DNA of 64,000 nucleotides from assembly GCF_001807485.1 (NCBI RefSeq), contig NZ_KV789166.1, positions 99,982 to 163,981 on the forward strand. Reading direction: 5' to 3'. This document shows, piece by piece, positions 28,103 through 36,824 of this stretch. The stretch's first letter is position 1, and the number at the start of each line of letters is the position of its first letter. Both the position numbers and the translations under genes were made by a program. The notes beneath the pieces were generated by a model. It searched no databases, was not told where the DNA came from, and saw only the letters and a list, made by a program, of their open reading frames with translations. The stretch is from Corynebacterium sp. HMSC08A12. Its GTDB lineage: Bacteria > Actinomycetota > Actinomycetes > Mycobacteriales > Mycobacteriaceae.

Positions 28103-29290
28103 ATGCGTTTTTCTCCGCTACGCAAAGCCTGCGTGGCTGTAGTTGCAGCAACCACCGCCCTAGGTCTCGCAGCCTGTGGCGCAGCCGGCACCAGCAACTC
28201 CGAAAGTTCCGATAGCGCCAACGGATCCGGTGGCGCCATTGCTATCACCGACGTGACCGGTCGCCAGGTACACCTTGATTCGCAGCCGAAGAAGGTCCTA
28301 CTCGCAGAGGGTCGCGGACTGTTTGCCACCTCGCTACTGAACAAGGAAAACCCAACAGAGAACGTGGTGGCCATAGGCTCCGACCTGCACAAAGCAGCTC
28401 CATCCTACGAGGCGAAGCTCTCTGCGGTGCATAAGCAGTACAACGACCTGCCGACGGTGGGCAACATCGCCAAGGGTGACGTCAGCGTGGAGGCACTGCT
28501 TTCCCACAAGCCGGACATCACCGTCCTCTCCCTGGACCACAAAAAGGCCGCTGAGGAATCCGGTCTACTGAAGAAGATGGATCAGTCCGGCCTGAAATAC
28601 GTGTTCAGCGATTTTCGGCAGAAGCCGCTGGAGAACACTACGAAGACTATCTCCATGTACGGCCAACTGTTCGGCAAGGAGGATAAGGCGAAAGAATTCA
28701 ATGACTTCTACGACAGCAAGGTAAAAGACATCACTGACCGTGCCAACGCGGCCGCGAACAAGCCAAAGACTCTGGTATGGCGGGCAGCCGGCATGAAGGA
28801 CTGTTGTTCCACTGTGAAGGATTCCAACCTTGGTGACCTCGTCAATGCCGCCGGCGGCAAGAACATGGGCGATGAGTTGTTGGATACCGAATCCGGTGAC
28901 CTCACTGCAGAAAAGATCCTTGCTGAACAGCCCGAGCAAATCATCGCAACCGGCGGTTCCTGGGCCAAGGATCCGGACGAGCCAGAGGTGCTGCCCCATG
29001 TCGAGCTCGGTTATCGCGCTCAGCCTGCTACTGCAGAAAAGACCCTCAAGGGGCTTCTTTCGACGCCAGGTTTCACCGCCCTAAAGGCTCCGAAGAAAGG
29101 AAACCTGCACGCTGCCTACCACCAGTTCTACGACTCCCCGCTCAACGTGTTCGCCCTAGAGCAATTCGCCCAGTGGCTACACCCGGAGCTGTTCCAGGAT
29201 GTTGATGTGGAACGCGATTTCGCAGACTTCCACAAGCAGTGGATGCCTTTTGAGTACTCCGGAACGTTCTTCACTTCCGCCAAGAGCTAA
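28103..29290 (+). CDS. Iron-siderophore ABC substrate-binding lipoprotein
   Basis: The 395-residue protein has a lipoprotein signal (lipobox LAAC, Cys near 26) and a type-III (BtuF/FepB) binding domain with TDVTGRQVHLDSQPKKVLLAEGRGLF and a long backbone helix. It would capture ferric siderophore or a similar chelate outside the cell and pass it to the permease encoded next. An AAAGGA site precedes the ATG, and two DtxR boxes lie upstream. The ligand cannot be named. Confidence 0.88.
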   Translation: MRFSPLRKACVAVVAATTALGLAACGAAGTSNSESSDSANGSGGAIAITDVTGRQVHLDSQPKKVLLAEGRGLFATSLLNKENPTENVVAIGSDLHKAAPSYEAKLSAVHKQYNDLPTVGNIAKGDVSVEALLSHKPDITVLSLDHKKAAEESGLLKKMDQSGLKYVFSDFRQKPLENTTKTISMYGQLFGKEDKAKEFNDFYDSKVKDITDRANAAANKPKTLVWRAAGMKDCCSTVKDSNLGDLVNAAGGKNMGDELLDTESGDLTAEKILAEQPEQIIATGGSWAKDPDEPEVLPHVELGYRAQPATAEKTLKGLLSTPGFTALKAPKKGNLHAAYHQFYDSPLNVFALEQFAQWLHPELFQDVDVERDFADFHKQWMPFEYSGTFFTSAKS

Positions 29291-29311
29291 CCCCAACCGA
29301 GAAGAAGTTCG

Positions 29312-30454
29312 ATGTCTCAGCTTGTAACCCCAACCTCATCCCCTGCCACTAGCACTCCCGATTCAGTCGGCCCCACCGATCCAGATGACTCAGTCGATGC
29401 ACGCGCGGCCACTGGTGACGTCATAGCGGATTATCGCCGTCAATCCCGGCGCAAGATCCTGGCCATTATGGTCCTGACACTTGGCGCCTTAGTGGCCTTC
29501 ACCGTCGCGACCGTTGTCGGCCCGATTAACCTCAGCTGGGCAGAACTCTGGAATGGACTGTTCAACCCCAACGGTGTGGACGAAACTACCCGCACGGTGT
29601 TGTGGAACCTGCGCCTGCCGGCCGCGGGCATGGCGGTTCTCATTGGGGCAGGACTTTCCTTGTCTGGCGCCCACATGCAGACCATCCTGGACAATCCCCT
29701 CGCAGAACCCTTCACTTTGGGTATTTCCGCAGCAGCAGCCTTTGGAGGTGCTGCCTCCATCGTGTTGGGCTGGACCGTGCTGAGCAACCCACAATTCAAT
29801 CTCGCCGCTGTGGCGTGGGTGGCGGCCTTGGTTGCGGTGTTCGTTGTGGCAGGCGCCGCAGTGTGGCGGGGAGCCAGTGCGGAATCGATGATTCTGCTGG
29901 GAATCGCTCTGGTCTTTCTTTTTCAGGCGATGCTTTCCCTTATGCAATACAGCGCCACCACTGAGGCCTTACAGCAGATTGTCTTCTGGACGATGGGCTC
30001 GCTGCAGCGAGCGAACTGGACGTCTAACGCCATCCTCCTGGGAACCCTGGCTATAGCAATCCCCTTCACGGTTGTGAATTCTTGGAAGCTCACCGCGCTC
30101 CGGCTAGGCGACGACCGAGCCGCAGCTTTGGGAATCAACGTCCAACGCCTGCGCGTGACCACGCTGGTTGTTGCATCCCTGCTGGCTGCCAGTGCGGTGG
30201 CTTTTGCTGGCGTGATCGGATTTATTGGCCTGGTAGGCCCTCACGTCGCGCGAATGCTGGTAGGCGAAGATCAACGGTACTTCGCCCCGGCCTCCATGGC
30301 CGCCGGTGCGCTATTGCTGTCTGCTGCCCATGCGGTTTCCATCACGATTGTTCCAGGTGTCGCGGTCCCCATAGGCATCATTACGTCCCTGGTGGGCGTG
30401 CCGTTCTTCCTGATCCTAATCTTCGCCCGCCGACGCACCATCTGGAGGTCTTAA
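29312..30454 (+). CDS. FecCD-type iron-siderophore ABC permease
   Basis: The 380-residue protein has about ten membrane helices after a polar N-terminus of about 45 residues. FecCD features are visible: LRLPAAGMAVLIGAGLSLSGAHMQTILDNPLAEPFTLG and GFIGLVGPHVARMLVGEDQR, the coupling-helix region contacting the ATPase. It is 21 bases after the binding protein. As the only permease gene, it probably works as a homodimer. Confidence 0.92.
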   Translation: MSQLVTPTSSPATSTPDSVGPTDPDDSVDARAATGDVIADYRRQSRRKILAIMVLTLGALVAFTVATVVGPINLSWAELWNGLFNPNGVDETTRTVLWNLRLPAAGMAVLIGAGLSLSGAHMQTILDNPLAEPFTLGISAAAAFGGAASIVLGWTVLSNPQFNLAAVAWVAALVAVFVVAGAAVWRGASAESMILLGIALVFLFQAMLSLMQYSATTEALQQIVFWTMGSLQRANWTSNAILLGTLAIAIPFTVVNSWKLTALRLGDDRAAALGINVQRLRVTTLVVASLLAASAVAFAGVIGFIGLVGPHVARMLVGEDQRYFAPASMAAGALLLSAAHAVSITIVPGVAVPIGIITSLVGVPFFLILIFARRRTIWRS

Positions 30455-30456
30455 GC

Positions 30457-31239
30457 ATGCTCGCTCTGGAAGATATTCACGTCCACTATGGCAAGCACTC
30501 GGTGCTGAAGGGAGTTACCGCTACCGGATTCACGCCAGGCAGCATCACAGGCCTGCTAGGGCCGAACGCTGCTGGTAAGTCCACCCTGGTGAAGACGATC
30601 GCGGGGATACAGGGGGCGTCATCAGGCACCTGCCACATCACCCACAACGGCGAAGCACTAACCGGCAGTGCGCGGCGCGAAGCTATCGGCTATGTGCCGC
30701 AAGATCTGCTGTCGAGTGCGTCGCTCACGGCGTTCGAGTCGATCCTTGTGGCTGCGCGCCGATCCTCGTCGGCGCAGGTCAACATCAACGGCACTAGCCC
30801 AGCTAAAGCCGCACAGGAGCGAGCCGCCGCGGTGATGGACAGGCTCGGGATCACTCATCTGGCTTCGCGCCACGTCCATCAGCTTTCGGGCGGGCAACGC
30901 CAGTTGGTTGCCGTCGGACAGATGTTGGTACGCGAGCCGGAAGTTCTGCTTCTCGACGAGCCAACCTCGGCGTTGGACCTGCGGCACCAAGTCGAATTGT
31001 TGCAACTCATTAGTCGCGAAGTGCGCCGGAACGATTCGATGGCGCTGATTGCGATTCACGACCTGAACTTGGCTGCTCGCTACTGCGACCGGCTGATTGT
31101 GCTGCACCAGGGGTGCCTAAAGGCGCAAGGACAGCCCGCGGAGGTGCTTACTCCGGATCTGCTTGAGGAAGTCTACGGCCTGCGGGCCAAAGTGCTGGAC
31201 GATGACGGCACACCCGTCATCTGCCCGGTAGAGGAGTAA
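30457..31239 (+). CDS. Iron-siderophore ABC ATPase
   Basis: The 260-residue ATPase has Walker A GPNAAGKSTL, the signature LSGGQRQLVAVGQML, Walker B VLLLDEPTSALDLRHQVEL and the switch His in IAIHDLNLAARY. It is of the FepC/FhuC type and powers the adjacent permease. The ATG at 30457 is 2 bases past the permease stop and has TGGAGG about 8 bases before it. The GC-alternative upstream frame is not used. Confidence 0.95.
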   Translation: MLALEDIHVHYGKHSVLKGVTATGFTPGSITGLLGPNAAGKSTLVKTIAGIQGASSGTCHITHNGEALTGSARREAIGYVPQDLLSSASLTAFESILVAARRSSSAQVNINGTSPAKAAQERAAAVMDRLGITHLASRHVHQLSGGQRQLVAVGQMLVREPEVLLLDEPTSALDLRHQVELLQLISREVRRNDSMALIAIHDLNLAARYCDRLIVLHQGCLKAQGQPAEVLTPDLLEEVYGLRAKVLDDDGTPVICPVEE

Positions 31240-31300
31240 GCCCGCCCTCCCCGGTGGCTTTTGATGGCTTGTGCACCGGGAGGGCTTGTCAAAATACAAA

Positions 31301-31333
31301 ATCCAGTGCACGCATCTGCTGCGTCCACTGGAT
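31301..31333. terminator. Bidirectional terminator between ATPase gene and rpmA
   Basis: A stem atccagtg/cactggat (31301-31308 with 31326-31333) extended by acgca/tgcgt after one C-C mismatch, loop of 5 bases. T-rich sequence follows on both strands, so it can end both the iron operon and the rplU-rpmA operon. Confidence 0.75.
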
Positions 31334-31374
31334 TCTTGTTGTTTTAAGGCTAGTGCCTAAAAGGCACTAGAAGC

Positions 31375-31641
31375 TTAGGCCTCGACAGCCTCGTCCTCGA
31401 CGATGTTCACCACGCGACGGCGGCGCTTGGTAGCGAACTGGACGGAGCCGGCCTTCAGGGCGAACAGAGTATCGTCGCCACCGCGGCCAACGTTAACGCC
31501 CGGGTGGAAAGAGGTACCACGCTGGCGGATCAGGATCTCGCCGGCCTTGACCTGCTGGCCGCCGAAGCGCTTCACACCGAGACGCTTGGACTCGGAGTCA
31601 CGGCCGTTGTTGGAGCTAGATGCACCCTTCTTGTGTGCCAT
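31375..31641 (-). CDS. rpmA: 50S ribosomal protein L27
   Basis: The 88-residue protein begins [29 protein letters not shown], the L27 signature, with no N-terminal cleavage extension. L27 reaches the peptidyl-transferase centre. It follows rplU by 45 bases in one operon and ends in a bidirectional terminator. Confidence 0.97.
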   Translation of the reverse strand: MAHKKGASSSNNGRDSESKRLGVKRFGGQQVKAGEILIRQRGTSFHPGVNVGRGGDDTLFALKAGSVQFATKRRRRVVNIVEDEAVEA

Positions 31642-31686
31642 TAGTCTCTCCCTCCTTAAGGAAGAAAATCAAAGTGTCTCGGTAGT

Positions 31687-31989
31687 TTACTTGATACCGG
31701 TGACCTTCAGAACCGTGAGGGTCTGACGGTGGCCGTAGCGGCGCTTGTAACCGGTCTTGTTGCGGTAGTGCATGCCGCGGATCTTCGGTCCGCGAACGTG
31801 CTCCACGATCTCAGCGTTGACATTTACAGATGCCAGCTTGTCACCGGTGGTGACGTTTGCGCCATCGACGACGAGAACCGGGGTGAGAGCCACGGACGAA
31901 CCCGGCTCACCCTCGATCTTCTCGACCTTGACGAGGTCACCTTCGGCAACCTTGTACTGCTTTCCGCCGGTCTTGACGATCGCGTACAT
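31687..31989 (-). CDS. rplU: 50S ribosomal protein L21
   Basis: The 100-residue protein begins [27 protein letters not shown] and ends [19 protein letters not shown], diagnostic of L21, an early 23S rRNA binder. An AAAGGGG site lies just before the ATG. The 277 bases upstream, to the rne stop, hold a nested palindrome that may end rne or control rplU. Confidence 0.97.
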   Translation of the reverse strand: MYAIVKTGGKQYKVAEGDLVKVEKIEGEPGSSVALTPVLVVDGANVTTGDKLASVNVNAEIVEHVRGPKIRGMHYRNKTGYKRRYGHRQTLTVLKVTGIK

Positions 31990-32072
31990 GTAGGGCTACC
32001 CCTTTATTTCTCTAATCGGCTCAGGCAGCCCCCTGCGGGAAGGAAGCATCCTGACTGTTACTTTTGCTTAGC

Positions 32073-32128
32073 TGCGTTCGTTCCCCCAAAAGTGCCCGGG
32101 GCACTTTTGTGCACACTGTGCGAACGCA
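32073..32128. other. Nested palindrome in the rne-rplU spacer
   Basis: An inner, nearly perfect palindrome has 11-base arms at 32087-32097 and 32099-32109 around one base, inside an outer 8-base stem tgcgttcg/cgaacgca (32073-32080 with 32121-32128). It can form a long two-part hairpin in RNA of either strand. It may terminate rne, guide RNase cleavage or act in the rplU leader; the sequence does not decide. Confidence 0.6.
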
Positions 32129-32266
32129 CCCTGCTGGAAGCTAGTGCACTCGCGCAGTCCCCGGCGACGCGCGCGTTAAGGCTGGTCACCGGCGGAACGA
32201 ACAGCGACTGGTTAAGACTACCCGGTCAGGGGGCTAAAAACCAAATCCCTTCGCTTTCGCTCGGAA

Positions 32267-35200
32267 CTAGTTCGTCTTACGCACCACTCGCCGGCGACGA
32301 CCACGCGAACGGGTGTTCTTGGTCTTGTTCTCGGCGCTATTTTTTGTGACGCCGAAGTCCTCCGGCCGCGGGGCAAAGTCAGACTTGGAGTTGCCCCGTG
32401 TCTGCCGCTTCCGGCGTGGAGATTCCTCGAACTCGCGCTTGGCTTCCTCGTAGCTGGATCGGTTGGCGGCGGAAGAGTTGGCGTCCCGACCCGAAGAAGA
32501 GCGAGCACTGCGAGCAGCACGGTCGGTGCGAGCAGAGCGATCAGTGCGCGCGCCGGTGTGCGCCGAACGCACTACACGGCGGCGACGGCGGGACCTGTTG
32601 TTCGTGGTCTTGTTCGCGCCTGCACCCTCCCCGGAGTACTCCGGGCGCTCGGCGTTGTTGGCTGCCGAGGGCTCGTCCGGGTCCTCCTGGGCGGAGCGCT
32701 TGCGGGCGCTGGCGACGATGCTGTCGATGTCGCTGTTAGATGCCTTGGCGTTGCGCCCCCGCTGCTGCTCTCGCTCCGCGGCCTGGGCGGCGTGCGGGTT
32801 GCCGCGGCGGACTACGCGGCGCACCCGACGGCGCGTGCCCTGCTGAGGCTTGTCATTCTGGGCCTTGTCATTTTGGGGTTCGCCCTGCTGGGGCTCACTT
32901 TGCTGGGACTGCTGCTGGGACTGCTTATCCTCGCGCTGCGTGTGCTTGTCCTCGCGCTGCGCGTGCTTGTCCTCGCGGTGTGCTCGCTTGTCCTCGCGCT
33001 GGCTCCGCTCCGGATCCTTGCCCTGGTTACGGCCCTTGGACTGGTTCTGGTTCCTGCCCTGGTTCTTAGCCTGCTGGCGCTCCTTGCGGTGCCCGTGGTC
33101 GCGTCGCGGCTCCGGATCCTTCTGCTCCACCGGGTCCGGGTGCATGATGAATCCGCGGCCATCGCAGGCCTCACACGGGGTGGAGAACGTCTCCAGCAGG
33201 CCGGTGCCGAGGCGCTTGCGGGTCAGCTGCACCAGACCCAGCGACGTCACTTCGCCCAGCTTGTGACGGGTGCGGTCGCGGCCCAGGAACTCCGACAGAC
33301 GGCGCAGCACCAGATCCTGGTTCTGCTGCAGCAGCATGTCGATGAAGTCCACGACGATCATGCCGCCGATGTCGCGCAGGCGCAGCTGGCGGACGATCTC
33401 CTCGGCCGCCTCGAGGTTGTTCTCCGTGACCGTGGCCTCGAGGTTGCCGCCGCTGCCCACGAAGGAGCCGGTGTTCACGTCGATGACCGTCATGGCCTCG
33501 GTGTGGTCGATGATCAGGTAGCCGCCCGATGGCAGCCACACCTTGCGGGCCATTGCCTTTTCCAGCTGCTGGTCCAGGTCCAGCGGCGCGAAGGCATCCT
33601 GGCCGTCGTGCTTGCCGCGGTTCCACTTGTTCACGCGGTCCATCAGCTCCGGGGAGGTGCGGCCCAGGTAGTCGCGCACGGCCTGCCAGGACTTATCGCC
33701 GTCGATGATCAGCTCGGAGAAGTCCGCGTTAAACACGTCGCGCACAACCTGGATCAGCATGTTCGGCTCTTCGTAGAGCGTCACCGGTTTGGAGCCCTTG
33801 GAGTTGCGCTCCTTGTTCTCCAGTTTCTGGATCTCCTGCCAACGCTTCTCCAGGCGCTGCACGTCCTCGGTGATCTGCTCTTCCGTCGCGTTCTCCGCAG
33901 CCGTGCGGATGATCGCGCCGCCATCGCCAGTGATGACCTCGCCCAGGATGTCCTTCAGGCGCTTGCGCTCGCCCGCGGGGAGCTTGCGGGAAATACCGGC
34001 AGTCGTGCCCGCCGGGAAGTACACCAGGTAGCGGCCCGCGAAGCTAATGCGGTTCGTCAGGCGCGCGCCCTTGTGGCCGATCGGGTCCTTCAGCACCTGC
34101 ACCAGGATCTGGTCGCCTGGGCGCAGCGCCTGGTCGATCTTGCGGTTCTTGGAGTGCAGGTGCGGCGAACGCCAATCCATCTCGCCTGCGTACAGCACGG
34201 CATTGCGCCCCGTGCCGATGTCCACGAAGGCTGCCTCCATGCTGCCCAGCACGTTTTGCACGCGACCCAGGTACACGTTGCCGATCAGCGACTGGTGCGT
34301 CGCATCCGCCACGAAGTGCTCGACCAGCTGGCCATCTTCCACCACGCCGACCTGCGTCATCATGCCCTTGTGGTCGGTGCGCTCCGAGTCGCGGACGATC
34401 ATCGTGCGTTCCACGGACTCGCGGCGCGCCAGGAATTCGGCGCGGGTGATGGCCTTGTAGTTCTTGTCGCGGTTCTTCGCCCGCCAGCGGCGCTGCGATT
34501 CAAGGCGGGTGGAGCCCTTCATCTTCACCGGCTCGTCCACCAGATCTTCGGTGGCGCGCTCGGCCGGGTGCAGATCCTCGGGCGCGACATTCTTCGCGGG
34601 GGTCTCTTCCGGTACGTCACCGCGGTCGTTGTTGCGTTCGCCCTTTTCTTGTGACGCCCGCTCCTCCGCCCGGCGCGCACTTCCCACGCGGCGCACGACT
34701 CGGCGGACTCGGCGGCGGCGCACCGGCTTCGGTATAGAGTTCTCTTCCTGAGCCTTCTCCTCCTGCGGCTTCGCTACCTGCGCTTCAGTCTGATCCGGCT
34801 TCTGCTCTGTCTCCTCAGCGTGCTCCGCCTGTTCTGCTTGCCCTTCTTTATCGGCCTTATCGGCCTTCTTGGCAGATTTCTTTACGACGCGCTTCGCCGT
34901 CTTCTTCGCAGAGCGCTTAGCAGTTCGCTTGGTCGGCTTCTGTTCTGGTTTCTCAGCGGCCTCCTCCGCAGTCTGCTCCACCTTTTCGTTCTGCTCGGCG
35001 GGCTTTTCCTCTGCAGGCTCGACAGACTTCTTCGCAGTCTTCTTGGCGGCCTTCTTCGTCTGCTTCTTCGCAGTCTTTTTGGCAGTCTTCTTAGTAGCCT
35101 TCTTCGCAGGCTTCTCGTCTGCCTGAGACGGCTCAGAGTTGGCACTGAGGGCGTCCAAAACAGAAAAGACCTGTGCCTGAGTCAGCGACGAGGCCGTCTT

Positions 35201-35356
35201 CTTCCCCTCAATGCCGTGGTCCGCCAGAATGCCCAGGAAGTCCGTCGCGCGGATCCCCAACTGCTTGGCAACGGTGTGGACGCGAACCTTCTCCCCCACA
35301 CTCTCTCGATCAATTTTCGCAGCCTGAGCTGCAATTTCCGGGCTGATAGTCGCCAC
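32267..35356 (-). CDS. rne: Ribonuclease E/G with IF2-N domain and Lys-rich regions
   Basis: The 1029-residue endonuclease cleaves single-stranded RNA and matures rRNA. From the GTG at 35356 (AAGGAG 5 bases upstream) come a small IF-2 N-terminal-like domain (VRVHTVAKQLGIRATDFLGIL), a Lys/Ala/Thr-rich stretch with TKKTAKK units, an acidic zone, an S1-like domain (GNVYLGRVQNVLGSMEAAFVDIG), the catalytic core with VIDVNTGSFVG and the zinc-link CEACDGRG, then a disordered QRED/Arg-rich tail of about 250 residues. An in-frame ATG at 35398 is less likely. Confidence 0.95.
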   Translation of the reverse strand: MATISPEIAAQAAKIDRESVGEKVRVHTVAKQLGIRATDFLGILADHGIEGKKTASSLTQAQVFSVLDALSANSEPSQADEKPAKKATKKTAKKTAKKQTKKAAKKTAKKSVEPAEEKPAEQNEKVEQTAEEAAEKPEQKPTKRTAKRSAKKTAKRVVKKSAKKADKADKEGQAEQAEHAEETEQKPDQTEAQVAKPQEEKAQEENSIPKPVRRRRVRRVVRRVGSARRAEERASQEKGERNNDRGDVPEETPAKNVAPEDLHPAERATEDLVDEPVKMKGSTRLESQRRWRAKNRDKNYKAITRAEFLARRESVERTMIVRDSERTDHKGMMTQVGVVEDGQLVEHFVADATHQSLIGNVYLGRVQNVLGSMEAAFVDIGTGRNAVLYAGEMDWRSPHLHSKNRKIDQALRPGDQILVQVLKDPIGHKGARLTNRISFAGRYLVYFPAGTTAGISRKLPAGERKRLKDILGEVITGDGGAIIRTAAENATEEQITEDVQRLEKRWQEIQKLENKERNSKGSKPVTLYEEPNMLIQVVRDVFNADFSELIIDGDKSWQAVRDYLGRTSPELMDRVNKWNRGKHDGQDAFAPLDLDQQLEKAMARKVWLPSGGYLIIDHTEAMTVIDVNTGSFVGSGGNLEATVTENNLEAAEEIVRQLRLRDIGGMIVVDFIDMLLQQNQDLVLRRLSEFLGRDRTRHKLGEVTSLGLVQLTRKRLGTGLLETFSTPCEACDGRGFIMHPDPVEQKDPEPRRDHGHRKERQQAKNQGRNQNQSKGRNQGKDPERSQREDKRAHREDKHAQREDKHTQREDKQSQQQSQQSEPQQGEPQNDKAQNDKPQQGTRRRVRRVVRRGNPHAAQAAEREQQRGRNAKASNSDIDSIVASARKRSAQEDPDEPSAANNAERPEYSGEGAGANKTTNNRSRRRRRVVRSAHTGARTDRSARTDRAARSARSSSGRDANSSAANRSSYEEAKREFEESPRRKRQTRGNSKSDFAPRPEDFGVTKNSAENKTKNTRSRGRRRRVVRKTN

Positions 35357-35503
35357 GAAATCTCCTTTTAAAGTCTTCAAAGTTTTCCTGATCGCCATGC
35401 CGCATCGTCGTTGTGGGCATCCGATCTGTCCCCCATTGTCTCATATCGCCACGCATCCATCCGACAACCCATCCGACAACCCTGCGCTAAAGCGCCCGGC
35501 TGT

Positions 35504-35509
35504 TACGCT
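35504..35509 (+). promoter_or_regulatory. -10 box, leaderless start at 35517
   Basis: TACGCT lies 7 bases before the ATG at 35517, which makes that the likely transcription and translation start of the membrane-protein gene. Confidence 0.45.
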
Positions 35510-35516
35510 GAACGCT

Positions 35517-36281
35517 ATGCCCAACCCCTCCCGCCCCTCCGTCGCCTTCGACCGGACAGTGCTCACCGATGTCCAGAACGGCATGCGCCCCAGCAAGGCC
35601 GCGCAGTTCGTGGTTTCGCTGATTCTCGCGCTGACGATGTTCATTCTCTGCGCACCGGTTACCGGGCCACTGCCGGCGCTGGGGATCCTCGCCACCGCCA
35701 TCCTGGCCTGCGTCGTGTGGTGGCGCTACCTGCGGCGGAGCGGCGTGCGCGGCAACACCTACTCCCCCATGAAGACAGACGCCGAAGCCGCCCGTACTCC
35801 CTTCAGCTGGAAAGAAGAAGGCCGCCTAGTGCTGGTGCTAGCACTCGTCTTCGGCCTATCGCAGGCCGCAAGCATGTTTAGTGGCCAGGGCAGGTGGGGC
35901 TTCGCCGCTATTGCCGCCCTGATCACCGCGGGCTTGATGTACTGGGTCATTACTTTTGACGCCTGGCGCCCCGCCCGCTACACCGACCCGAAGAAGCTAC
36001 AACAGGATATGGAGATTAAGAACCCCACTGAGTGGCTGCAGGCTTTCCTCTACTGCCGCCGCTGCGTGCCGGGCGGCCTGCAAATTCTGAGCGACGCCCT
36101 GAAGGAGGATCTGTCACACTACGGCTGGACCGCTCACAGCGTGAACGAGGCGCTGGACAAACTGGTCCAACAAGGCAAGGCCGTGAAGATTCGAGAGCTA
36201 CGCTCTGCCGATGGAGCGCGGAAATGGGTCACGCTGACTGAGGAAGGCTCGCAGGACTTCCAGGAACGCCACGGCGGCTAA
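35517..36281 (+). CDS. Membrane protein with soluble C-terminal domain
   Basis: This 254-residue protein has four hydrophobic segments in two pairs (about 28-70 and 100-150) and a soluble C-terminal half (about 160-254) whose pattern NEALDKLVQQGKAVKIRELRSADGARKWVTLTEEG resembles a winged-helix. No family is recognised. It is transcribed away from rne and ends head-on against ndk with a shared terminator. Confidence 0.65.
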   Translation: MPNPSRPSVAFDRTVLTDVQNGMRPSKAAQFVVSLILALTMFILCAPVTGPLPALGILATAILACVVWWRYLRRSGVRGNTYSPMKTDAEAARTPFSWKEEGRLVLVLALVFGLSQAASMFSGQGRWGFAAIAALITAGLMYWVITFDAWRPARYTDPKKLQQDMEIKNPTEWLQAFLYCRRCVPGGLQILSDALKEDLSHYGWTAHSVNEALDKLVQQGKAVKIRELRSADGARKWVTLTEEGSQDFQERHGG

Positions 36282-36317
36282 GCCTTAAGCCCCGGACATA
36301 AGCCCCAGATACGCAAA

Positions 36318-36344
36318 AACCGCGGACGCGCTGCGCCCGCGGTT
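36318..36344. terminator. Terminator between the membrane gene and ndk
   Basis: An 8-base stem aaccgcgg/ccgcggtt (36318-36325 with 36337-36344). On the minus strand it is followed by TTTTTGCG, so it mainly ends ndk. Confidence 0.75.
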
Positions 36345-36359
36345 AATCTGTCTAACTAT

Positions 36360-36770
36360 TTACAGGTTCGGGAACCAGATGCCGATCTCGCGCTCAGCGG
36401 ACTCCGGGGAGTCGGAGCCGTGGACAACGTTCTCGCCGACGGTCAGGGCGAAGTCGCCGCGGATGGTGCCCGGGGTGGCCTTCTCCACCGGGTGGGTGCC
36501 ACCGGCCAGCTGACGCCAAGCGGCGATAGCGGACTCGCCCTCAACGATGCCGGCAACCAGCGGAGCGGAGGTGATGAAGTCCACCAGCTCGCCGAAGAAA
36601 GGCTTGTCGGAGTGCTCAGCGTAGTGCTTTTCCGCGGTCTCGCGGTCAGCGGTACGCAGGTCCAGCTCCACGAGCTTCAGACCCTTCTTTTCGATGCGGG
36701 AGATAATTTCGCCCACGTGGCCGTTCTTAACACCGTCGGGCTTGATCAGAATAAGAGTGCGTTCAGTCAT
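36360..36770 (-). CDS. ndk: Nucleoside diphosphate kinase
   Basis: The 136-residue kinase balances NTP pools. It has [23 protein letters not shown] at the start and the active-site [20 protein letters not shown], in which the His is phosphorylated. Length is normal. Its upstream spacer carries a full copy of the dispersed GTGGCGTCA motif at 36787. Confidence 0.98.
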   Translation of the reverse strand: MTERTLILIKPDGVKNGHVGEIISRIEKKGLKLVELDLRTADRETAEKHYAEHSDKPFFGELVDFITSAPLVAGIVEGESAIAAWRQLAGGTHPVEKATPGTIRGDFALTVGENVVHGSDSPESAEREIGIWFPNL

Positions 36771-36786
36771 GCCAGTGATTCTACAC

Positions 36787-36795
36787 GTGGCGTCA
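36787..36795 (+). repeat. Dispersed motif GTGGCGTCA, copy 2
   Basis: Full copy in the short spacer between ndk and the amidase gene; here the A-rich flank is weak. Confidence 0.55.
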
Positions 36796-36824
36796 CGGCA
36801 CCACAGCGCCGCGACACCCCAGCG

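Noticed and set aside
32558..34654. Very long open frame on the plus strand through rne
   Set aside because: It is the antisense shadow of a G+C-rich gene; the translation is a low-complexity Ala/Leu/Val/Arg string with no family features.
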